Source: Rhizobiaceae bacterium
GTDB taxonomy: Bacteria > Pseudomonadota > Alphaproteobacteria > Rhizobiales > Rhizobiaceae
Direction of reading: 5' to 3'
NCBI GenBank assembly: GCA_023953845.1
Contig: JAMLJC010000001.1
Coordinates: 3,668,501 to 3,732,500, forward strand
DNA length: 64,000 nt
Shown one piece after another: positions 54,128 to 63,304 of the stretch. The position numbers were made by a program, and so were the translations under genes. Positions within the stretch are counted from its first letter, which is position 1. Every line of letters starts with the position of its first letter. The notes under the pieces are model-generated. The model did not search any database, had not been told where the DNA came from, and was given only the letters and a program-made list of their open reading frames with translations.

Positions 54128-54814
54128 ATGTACACGCTGCACATGGCCAACAAGAACTACTCGTCCTGGTCGCTGCGGCCGTGGATCCTGATGCGCATGC
54201 TCGATATTCCGTTCGAGGAGCACATCGTGCCGTTTCCTTCGGAGAACAGTTTTCAGCTCTATCGGGCGTTCTCGCCGAGCGGCCGCGTCCCCTGTCTGGA
54301 AGACGACGGCTGGAAGGTCTGGGATACGCTCGCCATCACGGAATATCTCGCTGAGCGTCATTCGGCCGTCTGGCCGGCTGAATCCAGGGCCCGGGCCTGG
54401 GCCCGCAGCGCCGCTGCGGAGATGCACTCCAGCTTCGGCGCGCTACGCAACGATTGCGGCATGTGCTGCGGCGTGCGGGTCGAGCTGAAGCCGAGGTCTA
54501 CGGCTCTGAAGCACGATCTTTTTCGGCTGAACGACCTGTGGAACGACGGACTGGCGCGGTTTGGCGGACCGTTCCTTGCCGGCGAGCATTTTACCGCCGT
54601 GGATGCGTTTTACGCGCCGGTCGCCTTCCGGGCGCAGACCTACGGCTTGGCCTTCGAGGGGGCCGCCGAGGGATATCCGCCCTTGCTGCTGGGCCTGCCG
54701 CCGATGCGCGAATGGTATGAGGCCGCACTTGCCGAAACCTGGCGAGAGCCCGGCCACGAGGCCGAGATAACCGCAGCCGGAACCATAATGCAGGATTTTC
54801 GGTCTGGTGCGTAG
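54128..54814 (+). CDS. Glutathione S-transferase family protein
   Basis: The 228-residue protein begins MYTLHMANKNYSSWSLRPWI, with a thioredoxin-like N-terminal domain (about 1-80, SerSer near the glutathione site and SGRVPCLEDDGW) and an all-helical C-terminal domain (about 95-215, including GEHFTAVDAFYAP). The SSWSLRP motif is typical of a bacterial GST group annotated from genomes. The substrate is unknown. It starts 8 bp after rarD. Confidence 0.87.
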   Translation: MYTLHMANKNYSSWSLRPWILMRMLDIPFEEHIVPFPSENSFQLYRAFSPSGRVPCLEDDGWKVWDTLAITEYLAERHSAVWPAESRARAWARSAAAEMHSSFGALRNDCGMCCGVRVELKPRSTALKHDLFRLNDLWNDGLARFGGPFLAGEHFTAVDAFYAPVAFRAQTYGLAFEGAAEGYPPLLLGLPPMREWYEAALAETWREPGHEAEITAAGTIMQDFRSGA

Positions 54815-54839
54815 GGCGCCGGCGCAGTCGATACGCCGT

Positions 54840-55451
54840 CTACATCTTCTCAATCACGGAATCGACGCCGTCCTGCGGGGTGCCCGAGGCCGTAGCCGCC
54901 GCCATGACGGCAGGCACGACAGCCTCCGGACCATCCACGACGATGGGCCGCACCAGATGTCCGGTGTGAACGAAACCTTCGGCTCGCATGTGGTCGAGCA
55001 TGTCGAGCATGGGCGTCCAGAAGCTGCGCACGTTGACGAACACCATGGGCTTGCGGTGATGGCCGAGCTGCGCCCAGGTCATGATCTCGACGATTTCCTC
55101 GACGGTTCCAATGCCGCCGGGAAGCGCCACAAAGGCGTCTGATTTCTCAAACATCTTGTGTTTGCGCTGATGCATGTTCTCGGTGACGATAACTTCGTCC
55201 AGACGGCCAAGCGCGGCTTCGGTGGCCTCCTTGTTGGTCAGGAAATGTGGAATGATGCCGGTAACCTTGCCGCCGGCGCGGCATGCGCCTTCCGCGACCG
55301 CCCCCATGATGCCCTTGGTGCCGCCGCCATAGATCAATCTCAGGCCGGCTTCTGCGATCGAACGTCCCAGTTGCCGGCCTGCGGCAGCGTAGACGTCGTC
55401 GCGGCCGGGCGAGGAACCGCAGTAGACGCAGATCGCGTGAATCGTGTTCAT
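54840..55451 (-). CDS. LOG-family (TIGR00730) protein
   Basis: The 203-residue protein has GGGTKGIMGAVAEGACRAGG (about 41-60) and the diagnostic PGGIGTVEEIVE (about 111-122). LOG proteins are nucleotide 5'-monophosphate phosphoribohydrolases that release cytokinin bases in plants and related bases in bacteria. It is convergent with the GST gene and divergent from the LysM gene. Confidence 0.9.
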   Translation of the reverse strand: MNTIHAICVYCGSSPGRDDVYAAAGRQLGRSIAEAGLRLIYGGGTKGIMGAVAEGACRAGGKVTGIIPHFLTNKEATEAALGRLDEVIVTENMHQRKHKMFEKSDAFVALPGGIGTVEEIVEIMTWAQLGHHRKPMVFVNVRSFWTPMLDMLDHMRAEGFVHTGHLVRPIVVDGPEAVVPAVMAAATASGTPQDGVDSVIEKM

Positions 55452-55554
55452 GCAATTGATTGGGGGTTGCGGGTGTGGCTGGTCAAGTGAGGAGCGGGCT
55501 TTTTCTTGTCGGTGCAGGAAAAACCAGCTAGATCGGCTAGGCGGCTAAGGGGCA

Positions 55555-57585
55555 ATGGAAATGACCAATGCATTGAAAATTTTGCTGTTCTTGGCGGGTG
55601 GAACCACCATTGCCGCGGCCGGCGCCTATATGTCGGGTGCGTTGGACCCGTTTCTCAATCCTCAGCCGCCTGCATCCGTCGCGAACGTGCCTGCCGATGC
55701 CGGCTCACCGGCCGCTGGTGGCGAGACGACGCCGAAGGAGGATCGCGTCGAGACGGGCGGAAAGCCGGCTGAAGATCAGCCGGCAGCGACTTCGGAACCG
55801 CCTGCCGCTACGACTGACCAGCCAGCCGCCGTAGCTGACCAGCCAGCAGCAACCGATCAACCAGCTGCAACCAACCAGCCAGCGCCAGCCGAACCGCCGG
55901 TAGTGACTGAGCAGCCGGCCGCGACCGCCGAACAGGAAGCCACGCCTCCGCCTTCGACCGCCGAAAACGACAAGCCGCAGGATACGCAGATCGCCGCTGT
56001 CGATCCGAATACCCCCGCGGCGGAGGCGAAACCGGAGGCGACTCCTCCTGCCGTGACCGAGCCGCAGCCCGCCGCGCCGGTGGCGGAGCCCTCACTGCCG
56101 ACATTCGACCTCCTGCGCGTCGAGGCGGACGGCTCCATGGTGATCGCCGGCAAGGCGGTGCCTGAGGCCAGGATCGAGCTTCTGACCAACGATAAGGTCA
56201 TCGGCGCCGGCACCGCCGGAAATACCGGAGATTTCGTCGTGGTGCTGGATACGCCTCTCACGCCCGGCGACTATCAGATCACCATCCGGGCGACCGGAAA
56301 GGACAATGCCGTCCTGACGTCGGCACAGACCGCGATCGTCTCGATTCCCAAGGATGCGAATGGGCAAGTTCTCGCCATGATCGAGGAACCCGGCAAGCCG
56401 AGCGAGATCATCACCGTGCCGCAACCTGACCCCGCCAAGCCGGCGGAAGTCGCGGCGGCGGACCAGCCCAAGCCTGCGGAACAGCCTGCCGTGAACGAGG
56501 GCGACGCTGCTGCGGAAGCCGGTACGCCAGAAGAAACGGCGCAGCCGGCACCCTCTGCTGAACAGCCGAAGCCGGCGGAGACCGATGTCGCCGCCGCCCA
56601 GCCCCAGCCTCAGCCTGAAGCACCCGCTGCGAGCCCGCCGCCGGCGCTTCCGGCGATCGATGTCGCCGTCGAGGCGGTGGAGATCGAAGGCAACAAGGTC
56701 TTTGTCGCCGGCCGTGCGCCCGTCGGATCGATCGTGCGCGTCTACGCCAACGAGATATTTCTGGGTGAAAACAAGACATCAGCCGCCGGCCGCTTCCTTG
56801 TCGAGGCGATCCGCGATCTGCCGGTCGGCAGCTATATCGTGCGCGCGGACGTGATGGCGTCCGACGGCAAGGTGCTGGCGCGCGCCGCCGTCCCGTTCGA
56901 GCGGGAAGAAGGCGAGAACATCGCGGCTGTCGCATCCCAGCCCGGAACGGAGGAGGGCGCGTCGAAGCCTGTCGAGACGGCTGCCGGCGAACCCACGCCC
57001 GAAGCTTCCGCGCCTGCCGCAGAACCTTCCGCACCGGCTGCGAGCGCTGAAACGCAACCTCCGGCGTCGACGGCAGACAAGCCTGCGACGACCGCGGAGG
57101 CCGCCGCCCCTCCGGCAAATCAGACGCCCGCCGCCGACGAACCGGCGATCGCTTCTGACCAGCCCGCGGCATCTGAGCAGCCGACAGTTGCCGTTTCCGC
57201 ACCGCCGGCTGCCGGAAACCCTCCGGCCGAGCAGCAACCGGCGACGACGGCCGCCGAGGCGGACAACCAGACGCCTGCTGCTGAAGATCAGAAGCCGGCC
57301 GAGATCGCGGCGGTCACTCCGCCGGCCGAAATCACGGCGCCGCCGCTTCAGAACGTCAACAGCGCCGTCATCATCCGCCGTGGCGACACCCTCTGGCGTA
57401 TATCCAAGCGGGTCTACGGACGCGGCGTGCGGTATTCCACCATCTACCTCGCCAATCAGGATCAGATACGTGATCCGGACATGATCTGGCCCGGTCAGGT
57501 CTTCGGCGTGCCGGACCGTACCGAGGAAGGTGAGGCGGCCGATATGAGCAAGATGGGCGAGCAGGCAACGACCAAGGCCCAATAA
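55555..57585 (+). CDS. LysM-domain protein with long Ala/Gln/Pro repeats
   Basis: The 676-residue protein has an N-terminal membrane anchor (about 8-27, LKILLFLAGGTTIAAAGAYM), a repetitive tract (about 60-145 with ATDQPAATNQPA-type units), a beta-rich Ig-like module (about 185-270), a second Ala/Glu/Pro tract, a second similar module (about 365-445), a third repeat tract (about 455-590) and a C-terminal LysM domain (about 600-655, RRGDTLWRISKRVYGRGVRY). LysM binds peptidoglycan, so it probably spans from membrane to wall. ATG 55555 or 55561. Confidence 0.85.
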   Translation: MEMTNALKILLFLAGGTTIAAAGAYMSGALDPFLNPQPPASVANVPADAGSPAAGGETTPKEDRVETGGKPAEDQPAATSEPPAATTDQPAAVADQPAATDQPAATNQPAPAEPPVVTEQPAATAEQEATPPPSTAENDKPQDTQIAAVDPNTPAAEAKPEATPPAVTEPQPAAPVAEPSLPTFDLLRVEADGSMVIAGKAVPEARIELLTNDKVIGAGTAGNTGDFVVVLDTPLTPGDYQITIRATGKDNAVLTSAQTAIVSIPKDANGQVLAMIEEPGKPSEIITVPQPDPAKPAEVAAADQPKPAEQPAVNEGDAAAEAGTPEETAQPAPSAEQPKPAETDVAAAQPQPQPEAPAASPPPALPAIDVAVEAVEIEGNKVFVAGRAPVGSIVRVYANEIFLGENKTSAAGRFLVEAIRDLPVGSYIVRADVMASDGKVLARAAVPFEREEGENIAAVASQPGTEEGASKPVETAAGEPTPEASAPAAEPSAPAASAETQPPASTADKPATTAEAAAPPANQTPAADEPAIASDQPAASEQPTVAVSAPPAAGNPPAEQQPATTAAEADNQTPAAEDQKPAEIAAVTPPAEITAPPLQNVNSAVIIRRGDTLWRISKRVYGRGVRYSTIYLANQDQIRDPDMIWPGQVFGVPDRTEEGEAADMSKMGEQATTKAQ

Positions 57586-57610
57586 GCCGGAACAGCCGGT
57601 TGCATTGGAG

Positions 57611-57645
57611 AGATTCATCGTATATCGCCGATAAACGATGAATCT
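57611..57645 (+). promoter_or_regulatory. Inverted-repeat operator of the ArsR-type regulator
   Basis: AGATTCATCGTATAT (57611-57625) and ATAAACGATGAATCT (57631-57645) are inverted copies with one mismatch in 15, separated by 5 bp. The dyad overlaps the ATG at 57638, as expected for autorepression by the ArsR-family product encoded directly here. Confidence 0.65.
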
Positions 57646-57973
57646 TTTGCCGATGCAGCCTTCCTGTTGCGACGTCTTGCCGCCGGCCGACGCCGCATCC
57701 AAATTCGCCGCGCTTTCCCATCCGGTGCGCATCGAGATTCTCGCTCGGGTGGCGGGGCGCGGAGCCTGTTCCTGCAAGGATGTGGTGGCCTGCCTCGATC
57801 TTGCGCAATCCACGGTTTCGCAGCATCTCAGGATTCTGGTCGATGCTGGCCTTCTGAACTTCGCAAGCGAGGGACAGCGCTCGCGCTATCAGGTCAACAG
57901 CGCCGCCATGGCAGCACTTTCGGCGGAACTTTCGCGATTCGCCGACGCCTGCTGCCGCGAGCCAGAGCGGTAA
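57638..57973 (+). CDS. ArsR/SmtB-family metalloregulator
   Basis: The 111-residue winged-helix protein has FAALSHPVRIEILARV, the recognition helix AQSTVSQHLRILVDAGL, and Cys residues suited to metal or arsenic sensing: SCCDVL near residue 9, GACSCKDVV (the alpha-3 CxC position) near 46, and a C-terminal ACCREPER. It should release its operator on metal binding. ATG 57638 lies within the operator; ATG 57653 is possible. The Atm1-type exporter gene starts 5 bp after its stop. Confidence 0.88.
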   Translation: MNLLPMQPSCCDVLPPADAASKFAALSHPVRIEILARVAGRGACSCKDVVACLDLAQSTVSQHLRILVDAGLLNFASEGQRSRYQVNSAAMAALSAELSRFADACCREPER

Positions 57974-57978
57974 TAGCC

Positions 57979-59865
57979 ATGTCGGAAAAGACCGTTTCGG
58001 CCGAGTCCGGCTCGACCCTGAAGACGCTTGTCAATCTGTGGCCCTATATGTGGCCATCGGACCGGGCCGACCTGCGCATGCGCGTCGTCTGGGCGACGGT
58101 CTACCTTGTCGTCTCGAAGCTCGTCCTGGTCGCTGTGCCTTATTTCTTCAAATGGGCGACGGATGCGCTGAGCGGTCATCCGGGTTCACTACCCTCCTTG
58201 CCGCCGATCTTGCTCGTCCCGGCTGCTCTGGTGATCGCATACAATCTCGTGCGTCTCGTTCAGGCAGGCTTCAACCAGTTGCGTGACGCGCTCTTCGCCA
58301 GCGTCGGGCAATATGCCGTGCGCCAGCTCGCCTACCGGACGTTCGTGCACATGCATGACCTGTCGCTGCGCTTCCATCTGGAGCGGCGCACCGGAGGCCT
58401 TTCGCGCGTCATCGAAAGAGGTGTGAAGGGCATCGAGGCGATCGTCCGCTTCACCATCCTGAATACGCTGCCGACGGTCCTCGAATTCGCCCTGACGGCG
58501 GTCATATTCGCCGTCGCCTATGGCTGGCTCTACGTGGCCGTCGTGGCGGCGACGGTCGTGGTCTACACCTGGTTCACCGTATGGGCCAGCGACTGGCGGA
58601 TCGCCATCCGCCGCGAGATGAACGACAGCGACACCGACGCCAACACGAAGGCGATCGACTCGCTGCTCAATTTCGAGACGGTCAAGTATTTCAACAACGA
58701 GCGGATGGAGGCTGAACGTTTCGACCGTTCGATGGCGCGCTACGAAATCGCCGCGACAAAGACATGGACGTCGCTCGGCTGGCTGAATTTCGGCCAGGCG
58801 GCGATCTTCGGCGCCGGCATGCTGGCCGTCATGCTGCTCTCCGCGCGCGAGGTCGCGGCCGGCACGCACACGATCGGCGACTTCGTCTTCGTCAATGCCA
58901 TGTTGATGCAGCTTTCCGTGCCGCTTAACTTCATCGGCTTCATCTACCGCGAAATCCGGCAGGGGCTCACCGATATCGAGAACATGTTCGATCTGCTCGA
59001 CGTGAAGCAGGAAGTCGTCGACCGGCCGGGTGCGAAACCGTTGCAGGTAGGCCCCGGCAAGGTGGAATTCCGCGATGTGCGCTTCTCCTACGATCCGGCC
59101 AGGGAAATCCTGCGAGGCGTCAGCTTCGAGGTGCCGGCCGGCAGGACCGTTGCGATCGTCGGCCCGTCAGGCGCCGGAAAGTCCACCATCTCGCGGCTGC
59201 TTTTCCGCTTTTACGACATCCAGTCCGGCGCGATTCTCATCGATGGGCAGGATGTGCGCGATGTGACACAGGACAGTCTGCGCCGCTCGATCGGCATGGT
59301 TCCGCAGGATACTGTGCTGTTCAATGACACCATTGCCTACAATATCCGCTACGGCCGGCCGGATGCGTCGGAGGCCGAGATCCGCAAGGCCGCGGAACTG
59401 GCGCAGATCGGCATCTTCATCGAACAATTGCCCGAAGGCTATGACACCATGGTCGGCGAGCGCGGCCTGAAACTCTCGGGCGGCGAGAAGCAGCGTGTCG
59501 CCATCGCGCGCACCATCCTGAAGGCGCCGCCGATTCTGATCCTCGATGAGGCCACCTCGGCGCTCGACACACACACCGAACGCGAGATCCAGGCAGCTCT
59601 GGACATCGTCAGCGAGGGCCGTACGACGATTGTCATCGCGCATCGCCTCTCGACCGTGGTGTCGGCCGACGAGATCATCGTGCTCAAGGGGGGCGTCATC
59701 GCCGAGCGCGGCCGCCATGCGGATCTGCTTGCCGCGGGCGGCCTGTATGCCGACATGTGGAACCGTCAGCGCGAGGCGACCGAGGCCGAGGAGCGCCTCC
59801 GCATCGCACGCGAAACGGACGAACTGGGCGTCGTGGTGCGGCGACGGACGCCCGAAGTTCCCTGA
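57979..59865 (+). CDS. Atm1/HMT1-type ABC exporter (permease-ATPase fusion)
   Basis: The 628-residue half-transporter has six membrane helices (about 35-320) and an ATPase domain with Walker A GPSGAGKSTISR (about 395-406), Q-loop MVPQDTVLF, signature LSGGEKQRVAIART and Walker B ILILDEATSALD. The ABCB7-like layout matches bacterial Atm1 proteins, which export glutathione conjugates and glutathione-metal complexes. Pairing with a Cys-rich ArsR regulator suggests a role in metal or metalloid detoxification rather than housekeeping Fe-S export. Confidence 0.9.
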   Translation: MSEKTVSAESGSTLKTLVNLWPYMWPSDRADLRMRVVWATVYLVVSKLVLVAVPYFFKWATDALSGHPGSLPSLPPILLVPAALVIAYNLVRLVQAGFNQLRDALFASVGQYAVRQLAYRTFVHMHDLSLRFHLERRTGGLSRVIERGVKGIEAIVRFTILNTLPTVLEFALTAVIFAVAYGWLYVAVVAATVVVYTWFTVWASDWRIAIRREMNDSDTDANTKAIDSLLNFETVKYFNNERMEAERFDRSMARYEIAATKTWTSLGWLNFGQAAIFGAGMLAVMLLSAREVAAGTHTIGDFVFVNAMLMQLSVPLNFIGFIYREIRQGLTDIENMFDLLDVKQEVVDRPGAKPLQVGPGKVEFRDVRFSYDPAREILRGVSFEVPAGRTVAIVGPSGAGKSTISRLLFRFYDIQSGAILIDGQDVRDVTQDSLRRSIGMVPQDTVLFNDTIAYNIRYGRPDASEAEIRKAAELAQIGIFIEQLPEGYDTMVGERGLKLSGGEKQRVAIARTILKAPPILILDEATSALDTHTEREIQAALDIVSEGRTTIVIAHRLSTVVSADEIIVLKGGVIAERGRHADLLAAGGLYADMWNRQREATEAEERLRIARETDELGVVVRRRTPEVP

Positions 59866-59966
59866 AAGATGTGATTGGACGGGCTTGCACGCCGAGGCTT
59901 CATGCGTTGCCGTGGCGGCTGCTTTCCCCTAAGTAGACGGCAACCTTTCCGAGCCCGTGGGAGCAG

Positions 59967-60665
59967 ATGAGCCTCGTCGACACAATCAAGCGGACCTTTG
60001 TGCCGATCCATCGCGAAGGCTATCCCTTCATTGCCGCTTTCGCCGTCGCGACCTTGGTCCTGTGGCTGATGTCGCCCTATCTTTTCTTCGTCGGCCTCGT
60101 GCTGACCGCCTGGTGCGTTTACTTCTTCCGCGATCCGCAGCGCGTCACGCCCGTCGACGACCGGCTGATCGTCAGCCCTGCCGATGGCGTGGTCTCGTCC
60201 GTTGGCCCCGCCGTGCCGCCGCAGGAACTGGGGCTCGGGGACGCGGAGATGACGCGGATATCCGTCTTCATGAACGTCTTCTCCTGTCACGTGAACCGTT
60301 CGCCGACCCGCGGCCGGATCACCGTCATCCAGCACCGCGCCGGAAAATTCCTTAACGCCGAACTCGACAAGGCGAGCGCAGAGAACGAACGCAACGGCCT
60401 CGTGATCGAAAGCCCCAACGGCATTGTCGCGGTGGTCCAGATCGCCGGGCTGGTGGCGCGGCGGATCGTCTGCTGGGCCAGCGCCAACGAGAATATCGGC
60501 ACGGGCGAGCGCTTCGGACTGATCCGCTTTGGTTCGCGCGTCGATGTCTATCTTCCGGCGGGAGCGAGGCCGCGCGTGGCCGTGGGACAGACTGCCGTTG
60601 GCGGCGAGACGATCATCGCCGACATCGATGGCACGCCGACGCTGCCGCTCTATCGCGTCGCCTGA
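59967..60665 (+). CDS. psd: Phosphatidylserine decarboxylase proenzyme
   Basis: The 232-residue enzyme is of the short type common in alphaproteobacteria. It has two N-terminal membrane segments (about 20-55) and the self-cleavage site at Gly-Ser in LIRFGSRVDVYLP (near residue 188), where Ser becomes the pyruvoyl group. It makes phosphatidylethanolamine in the inner membrane. The next gene, 9 bp away, encodes phosphatidylserine synthase, so the two consecutive steps are co-located. Confidence 0.95.
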   Translation: MSLVDTIKRTFVPIHREGYPFIAAFAVATLVLWLMSPYLFFVGLVLTAWCVYFFRDPQRVTPVDDRLIVSPADGVVSSVGPAVPPQELGLGDAEMTRISVFMNVFSCHVNRSPTRGRITVIQHRAGKFLNAELDKASAENERNGLVIESPNGIVAVVQIAGLVARRIVCWASANENIGTGERFGLIRFGSRVDVYLPAGARPRVAVGQTAVGGETIIADIDGTPTLPLYRVA

Positions 60666-60674
60666 GGCGCACGC

Positions 60675-61523
60675 ATGAAGCGGCGGTTCAAATCATTCGA
60701 GCCCCACGGGCGCGGCGGACCGCGCATCCGAGAAATTCCGTTGCGCATGCTCGTGCCGAACGTCATCACCGTTCTGGCGATCTGCGCGGGCCTTTCCGGC
60801 ATTCGCCTGGCCTTCGAGAACAGATTCGAAACGGCGGTCGCCATGGTGCTGGTCGCCGCCTTCCTCGATGGCATCGACGGCCGCATCGCGCGCGCCCTGA
60901 AGGCGACGTCGCGCTTCGGCGCGCAGATGGATTCGCTCGCCGACATCGTCAATTTCGGCGCCGCGCCCGCAATGGTCATCTACGCCTTCCTGCTCGACGG
61001 AACGGGTCCGTTCGGCTGGATAGCGGCGCTCGTCTTCACCATCGCCTGCGGCCTGCGGCTCGCGCGGTTCAATGTCCTCGACGAGGAACTGGTGGAGCGG
61101 CCCGCCTGGCAAGGCGAGTATTTCGTCGGCGTGCCGGCCCCTGCTGGAGCCATGCTCGTGCTGCTGCCGACCTATCTCGTCTTCAACGGCGTCGTGCCTA
61201 GTCCGGCCTATGCGCTCGGCACCGCCATCTTCACCATCCTCATCGCGCTGCTGATGGTCAGCCGTCTGCCGGTCTGGTCCGGCAAGACGATGGGTCAGCG
61301 CATTCCGCGCGATTCGTTTCTGCTCGTCATCATGGCCGTGATGATCTACGTGCTGGTGCTGGTGAACTATCCTTGGGTGACGCTGACCGTCTCCGCTATC
61401 GCCTATCTCGCCTTCCTGCCTTTCAGCGCGCATGCCTATTCGCGGCGTGCGCGGGTGGAAGAGGCGACGGAGCAGGAGACTAGCGCGATCGCAGATGTTG
61501 CTGGCAGCGACGAGGAGGCCTGA
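60675..61523 (+). CDS. pssA: CDP-diacylglycerol-serine O-phosphatidyltransferase
   Basis: The 282-residue membrane enzyme has an exact CDP-alcohol phosphatidyltransferase motif DGX2ARX8GX3DX3D, from DGRIARALKATSRF to GAQMDSLAD (about 74-96), and several membrane helices. It makes phosphatidylserine from CDP-diacylglycerol and serine, which psd then decarboxylates. The gene pair order psd-pssA is standard in Rhizobiales. The C-terminal tail after residue 255 is acidic. Confidence 0.95.
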   Translation: MKRRFKSFEPHGRGGPRIREIPLRMLVPNVITVLAICAGLSGIRLAFENRFETAVAMVLVAAFLDGIDGRIARALKATSRFGAQMDSLADIVNFGAAPAMVIYAFLLDGTGPFGWIAALVFTIACGLRLARFNVLDEELVERPAWQGEYFVGVPAPAGAMLVLLPTYLVFNGVVPSPAYALGTAIFTILIALLMVSRLPVWSGKTMGQRIPRDSFLLVIMAVMIYVLVLVNYPWVTLTVSAIAYLAFLPFSAHAYSRRARVEEATEQETSAIADVAGSDEEA

Positions 61524-61529
61524 CAGCCG

Positions 61530-62417
61530 TCAGCGGCGCAGCCTTGCGCGCTCGCCCATCACCATCAACAAGCCGGCCACAAAGATCATCGCGGCGCCGA
61601 CGAAGACCTCGGGCCGGGGGACGTCGGACCAGATCAGATAGCCGAAAAGAAACGCCCAGATCAGCGCCGCATACTCGAAACCGGCGACGATCGAGGCGTC
61701 GGCATGCTTCATTCCTTCGAACATCGCATATTGGGCGATGCCGCCGAGCAGCCCGACCGAAACGAGCATCGCCAGTTCCGCGAACGAGGGAGTGTGCCAG
61801 TTGCCGAGCACCGGAACGGTTGCAACTGCCAGGAAGAAAACATTGTTGAGCACGACCTGAATTGACGTTTTCTCCCTTAGCGCCAGCTTTCGGATGAGCA
61901 CGATGGAGAACGCCCAGAACACCGCCGCGGCAAGCACCATCACGACGGGCCACGAAAGGCCCAGCGCGGTGGGGTTGCAGGCGACGAAGACGCCGGCAAA
62001 TCCCGTCAGCACCGCTATCCATCGGATCGGCGGGACTTTTTCGCCGAGAATGACGATCGACAGAACCGTGACGATGACCGGCGCGGCGAAATAGATCGTG
62101 GTGAGTTCCGCGAGCTGCAAATATTTCGCCGCTGTATAGAAACAGATCCAGGCCGAGAGGATGAGGATGCTCCGCCCGACCATGGGAATGAGGATCGGAG
62201 AGCGGGCGGATTCGGCGAACACCGACGGGCCGGCATAGAGCGCGCATCCCGAAAGCACGACGACGCTGCGGACCAGCATGATCTGCCAGACGTCAACGGT
62301 CTCGACCAGCAGCTTGATCAACGCATCCTGGCCCGAGAACAGGAAATAGGCGAGACTCGTCAGCCAGATGCCGGTGAAGACACGATCCTGCGTGCCGGAT
62401 TTGGCGATGTCTGGCAT
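61530..62417 (-). CDS. EamA/DMT-family transporter
   Basis: The 295-residue protein has about ten membrane helices in two EamA halves (FSGQDALIKLLVETVDVW near the start; PVIVTVLSIVILGEKVPPI in the first half). Substrate unknown. It is convergent with pssA, with the two stops only 6 bp apart. A second, different EamA transporter (rarD) lies 8 kb upstream. Confidence 0.87.
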   Translation of the reverse strand: MPDIAKSGTQDRVFTGIWLTSLAYFLFSGQDALIKLLVETVDVWQIMLVRSVVVLSGCALYAGPSVFAESARSPILIPMVGRSILILSAWICFYTAAKYLQLAELTTIYFAAPVIVTVLSIVILGEKVPPIRWIAVLTGFAGVFVACNPTALGLSWPVVMVLAAAVFWAFSIVLIRKLALREKTSIQVVLNNVFFLAVATVPVLGNWHTPSFAELAMLVSVGLLGGIAQYAMFEGMKHADASIVAGFEYAALIWAFLFGYLIWSDVPRPEVFVGAAMIFVAGLLMVMGERARLRR

Positions 62418-62580
62418 GAAACGATCCGCTGCAGACGCGGATGCGCCGCAAGATCCGCCCTATGACATCGGTTTTCGGATTTGGACAATGTCCAGCTTGG
62501 GCCAGCCCGTTGGGGCAGAGCGCCGCCGGCCCTTGGTGCAGCAAGAGCCGCGCCGTCCGTCCGGAGCGGCTCCCAAAAGG

Positions 62581-63207
62581 TCAGTTTGCCGCGAAGCAGT
62601 AGAAGAGCCCGTCGCCGCCTGTGCTCTGGAGGGCCTCCTGGCTGCAGCCGCCTCGCGAGGTGTGAGAGGAGTTCCACGATTTGGCCGCCGCCGAATCGTC
62701 CAGACCCGTGCGGTCGGAATGGCCGACGATCGCCTCGCCTTCCGCGCCGCTCATCGTCCAGTCGCCGCAGGTCTTGTCCGATCTGGTCCCGTCGGGCAGC
62801 GTGCCAGTCAGGATATCGTGGCGGTTCGGCGTGTCGCCGCGGCCGTTGATGGCCTCGCCTTTTTCGTTGAGCGCCGTCTGTTTGGTCAGACCGTTTGCTT
62901 CGCCATGCAGGGATGCCACGTCATCGGCGATTTTCTCCCCCTTGGCATTGTACCAGGGGCCGCTTCCGATCCTGTCTTTCGCATCTGTGTCTGACGTCGA
63001 CAGATAGGCGTGCCATGTCTTGCCGGTGACGCCGGCTGCTTCGGCCAGCGACGTGCAATGGGCGTCGGCGCCCGCGAGACCACCGAGATCGGCACCCTTG
63101 CCGAGACCGGCGCTGGTGACGAAGAAACTCATCGACGTATCCTGCGCGGCGGCGCCTGAAAGTCCGGCGGCGAGCAGGGCTGCCGACAGAATGACCTTGT
63201 ATTTCAT
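62581..63207 (-). CDS. Exported lectin-like (DUF1554-type) protein
   Basis: The 208-residue protein has a signal peptide (about 1-21, cleavage after GAAA) and a body starting MSFFVTSAGLGKGADLGGLA, with paired Cys and the tail GGCSQEALQSTGGDGLFYCF. The Cys spacing and YCF ending resemble DUF1554/C-type lectin-like proteins that are often annotated as lectins in Rhizobiales. Function unknown; ligand binding is a guess. GGAGGAG precedes the ATG. The 163 bp towards the EamA gene are empty. Confidence 0.78.
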   Translation of the reverse strand: MKYKVILSAALLAAGLSGAAAQDTSMSFFVTSAGLGKGADLGGLAGADAHCTSLAEAAGVTGKTWHAYLSTSDTDAKDRIGSGPWYNAKGEKIADDVASLHGEANGLTKQTALNEKGEAINGRGDTPNRHDILTGTLPDGTRSDKTCGDWTMSGAEGEAIVGHSDRTGLDDSAAAKSWNSSHTSRGGCSQEALQSTGGDGLFYCFAAN

Positions 63208-63304
63208 CTATCTCCTCCGTTTTCGAACCCGCCCGACAGGCCGTGACCGCGTCATACGATCGAATACAGCTTGTGACGCTTATTCAACGAAGAGATGCGC
63301 TGCT

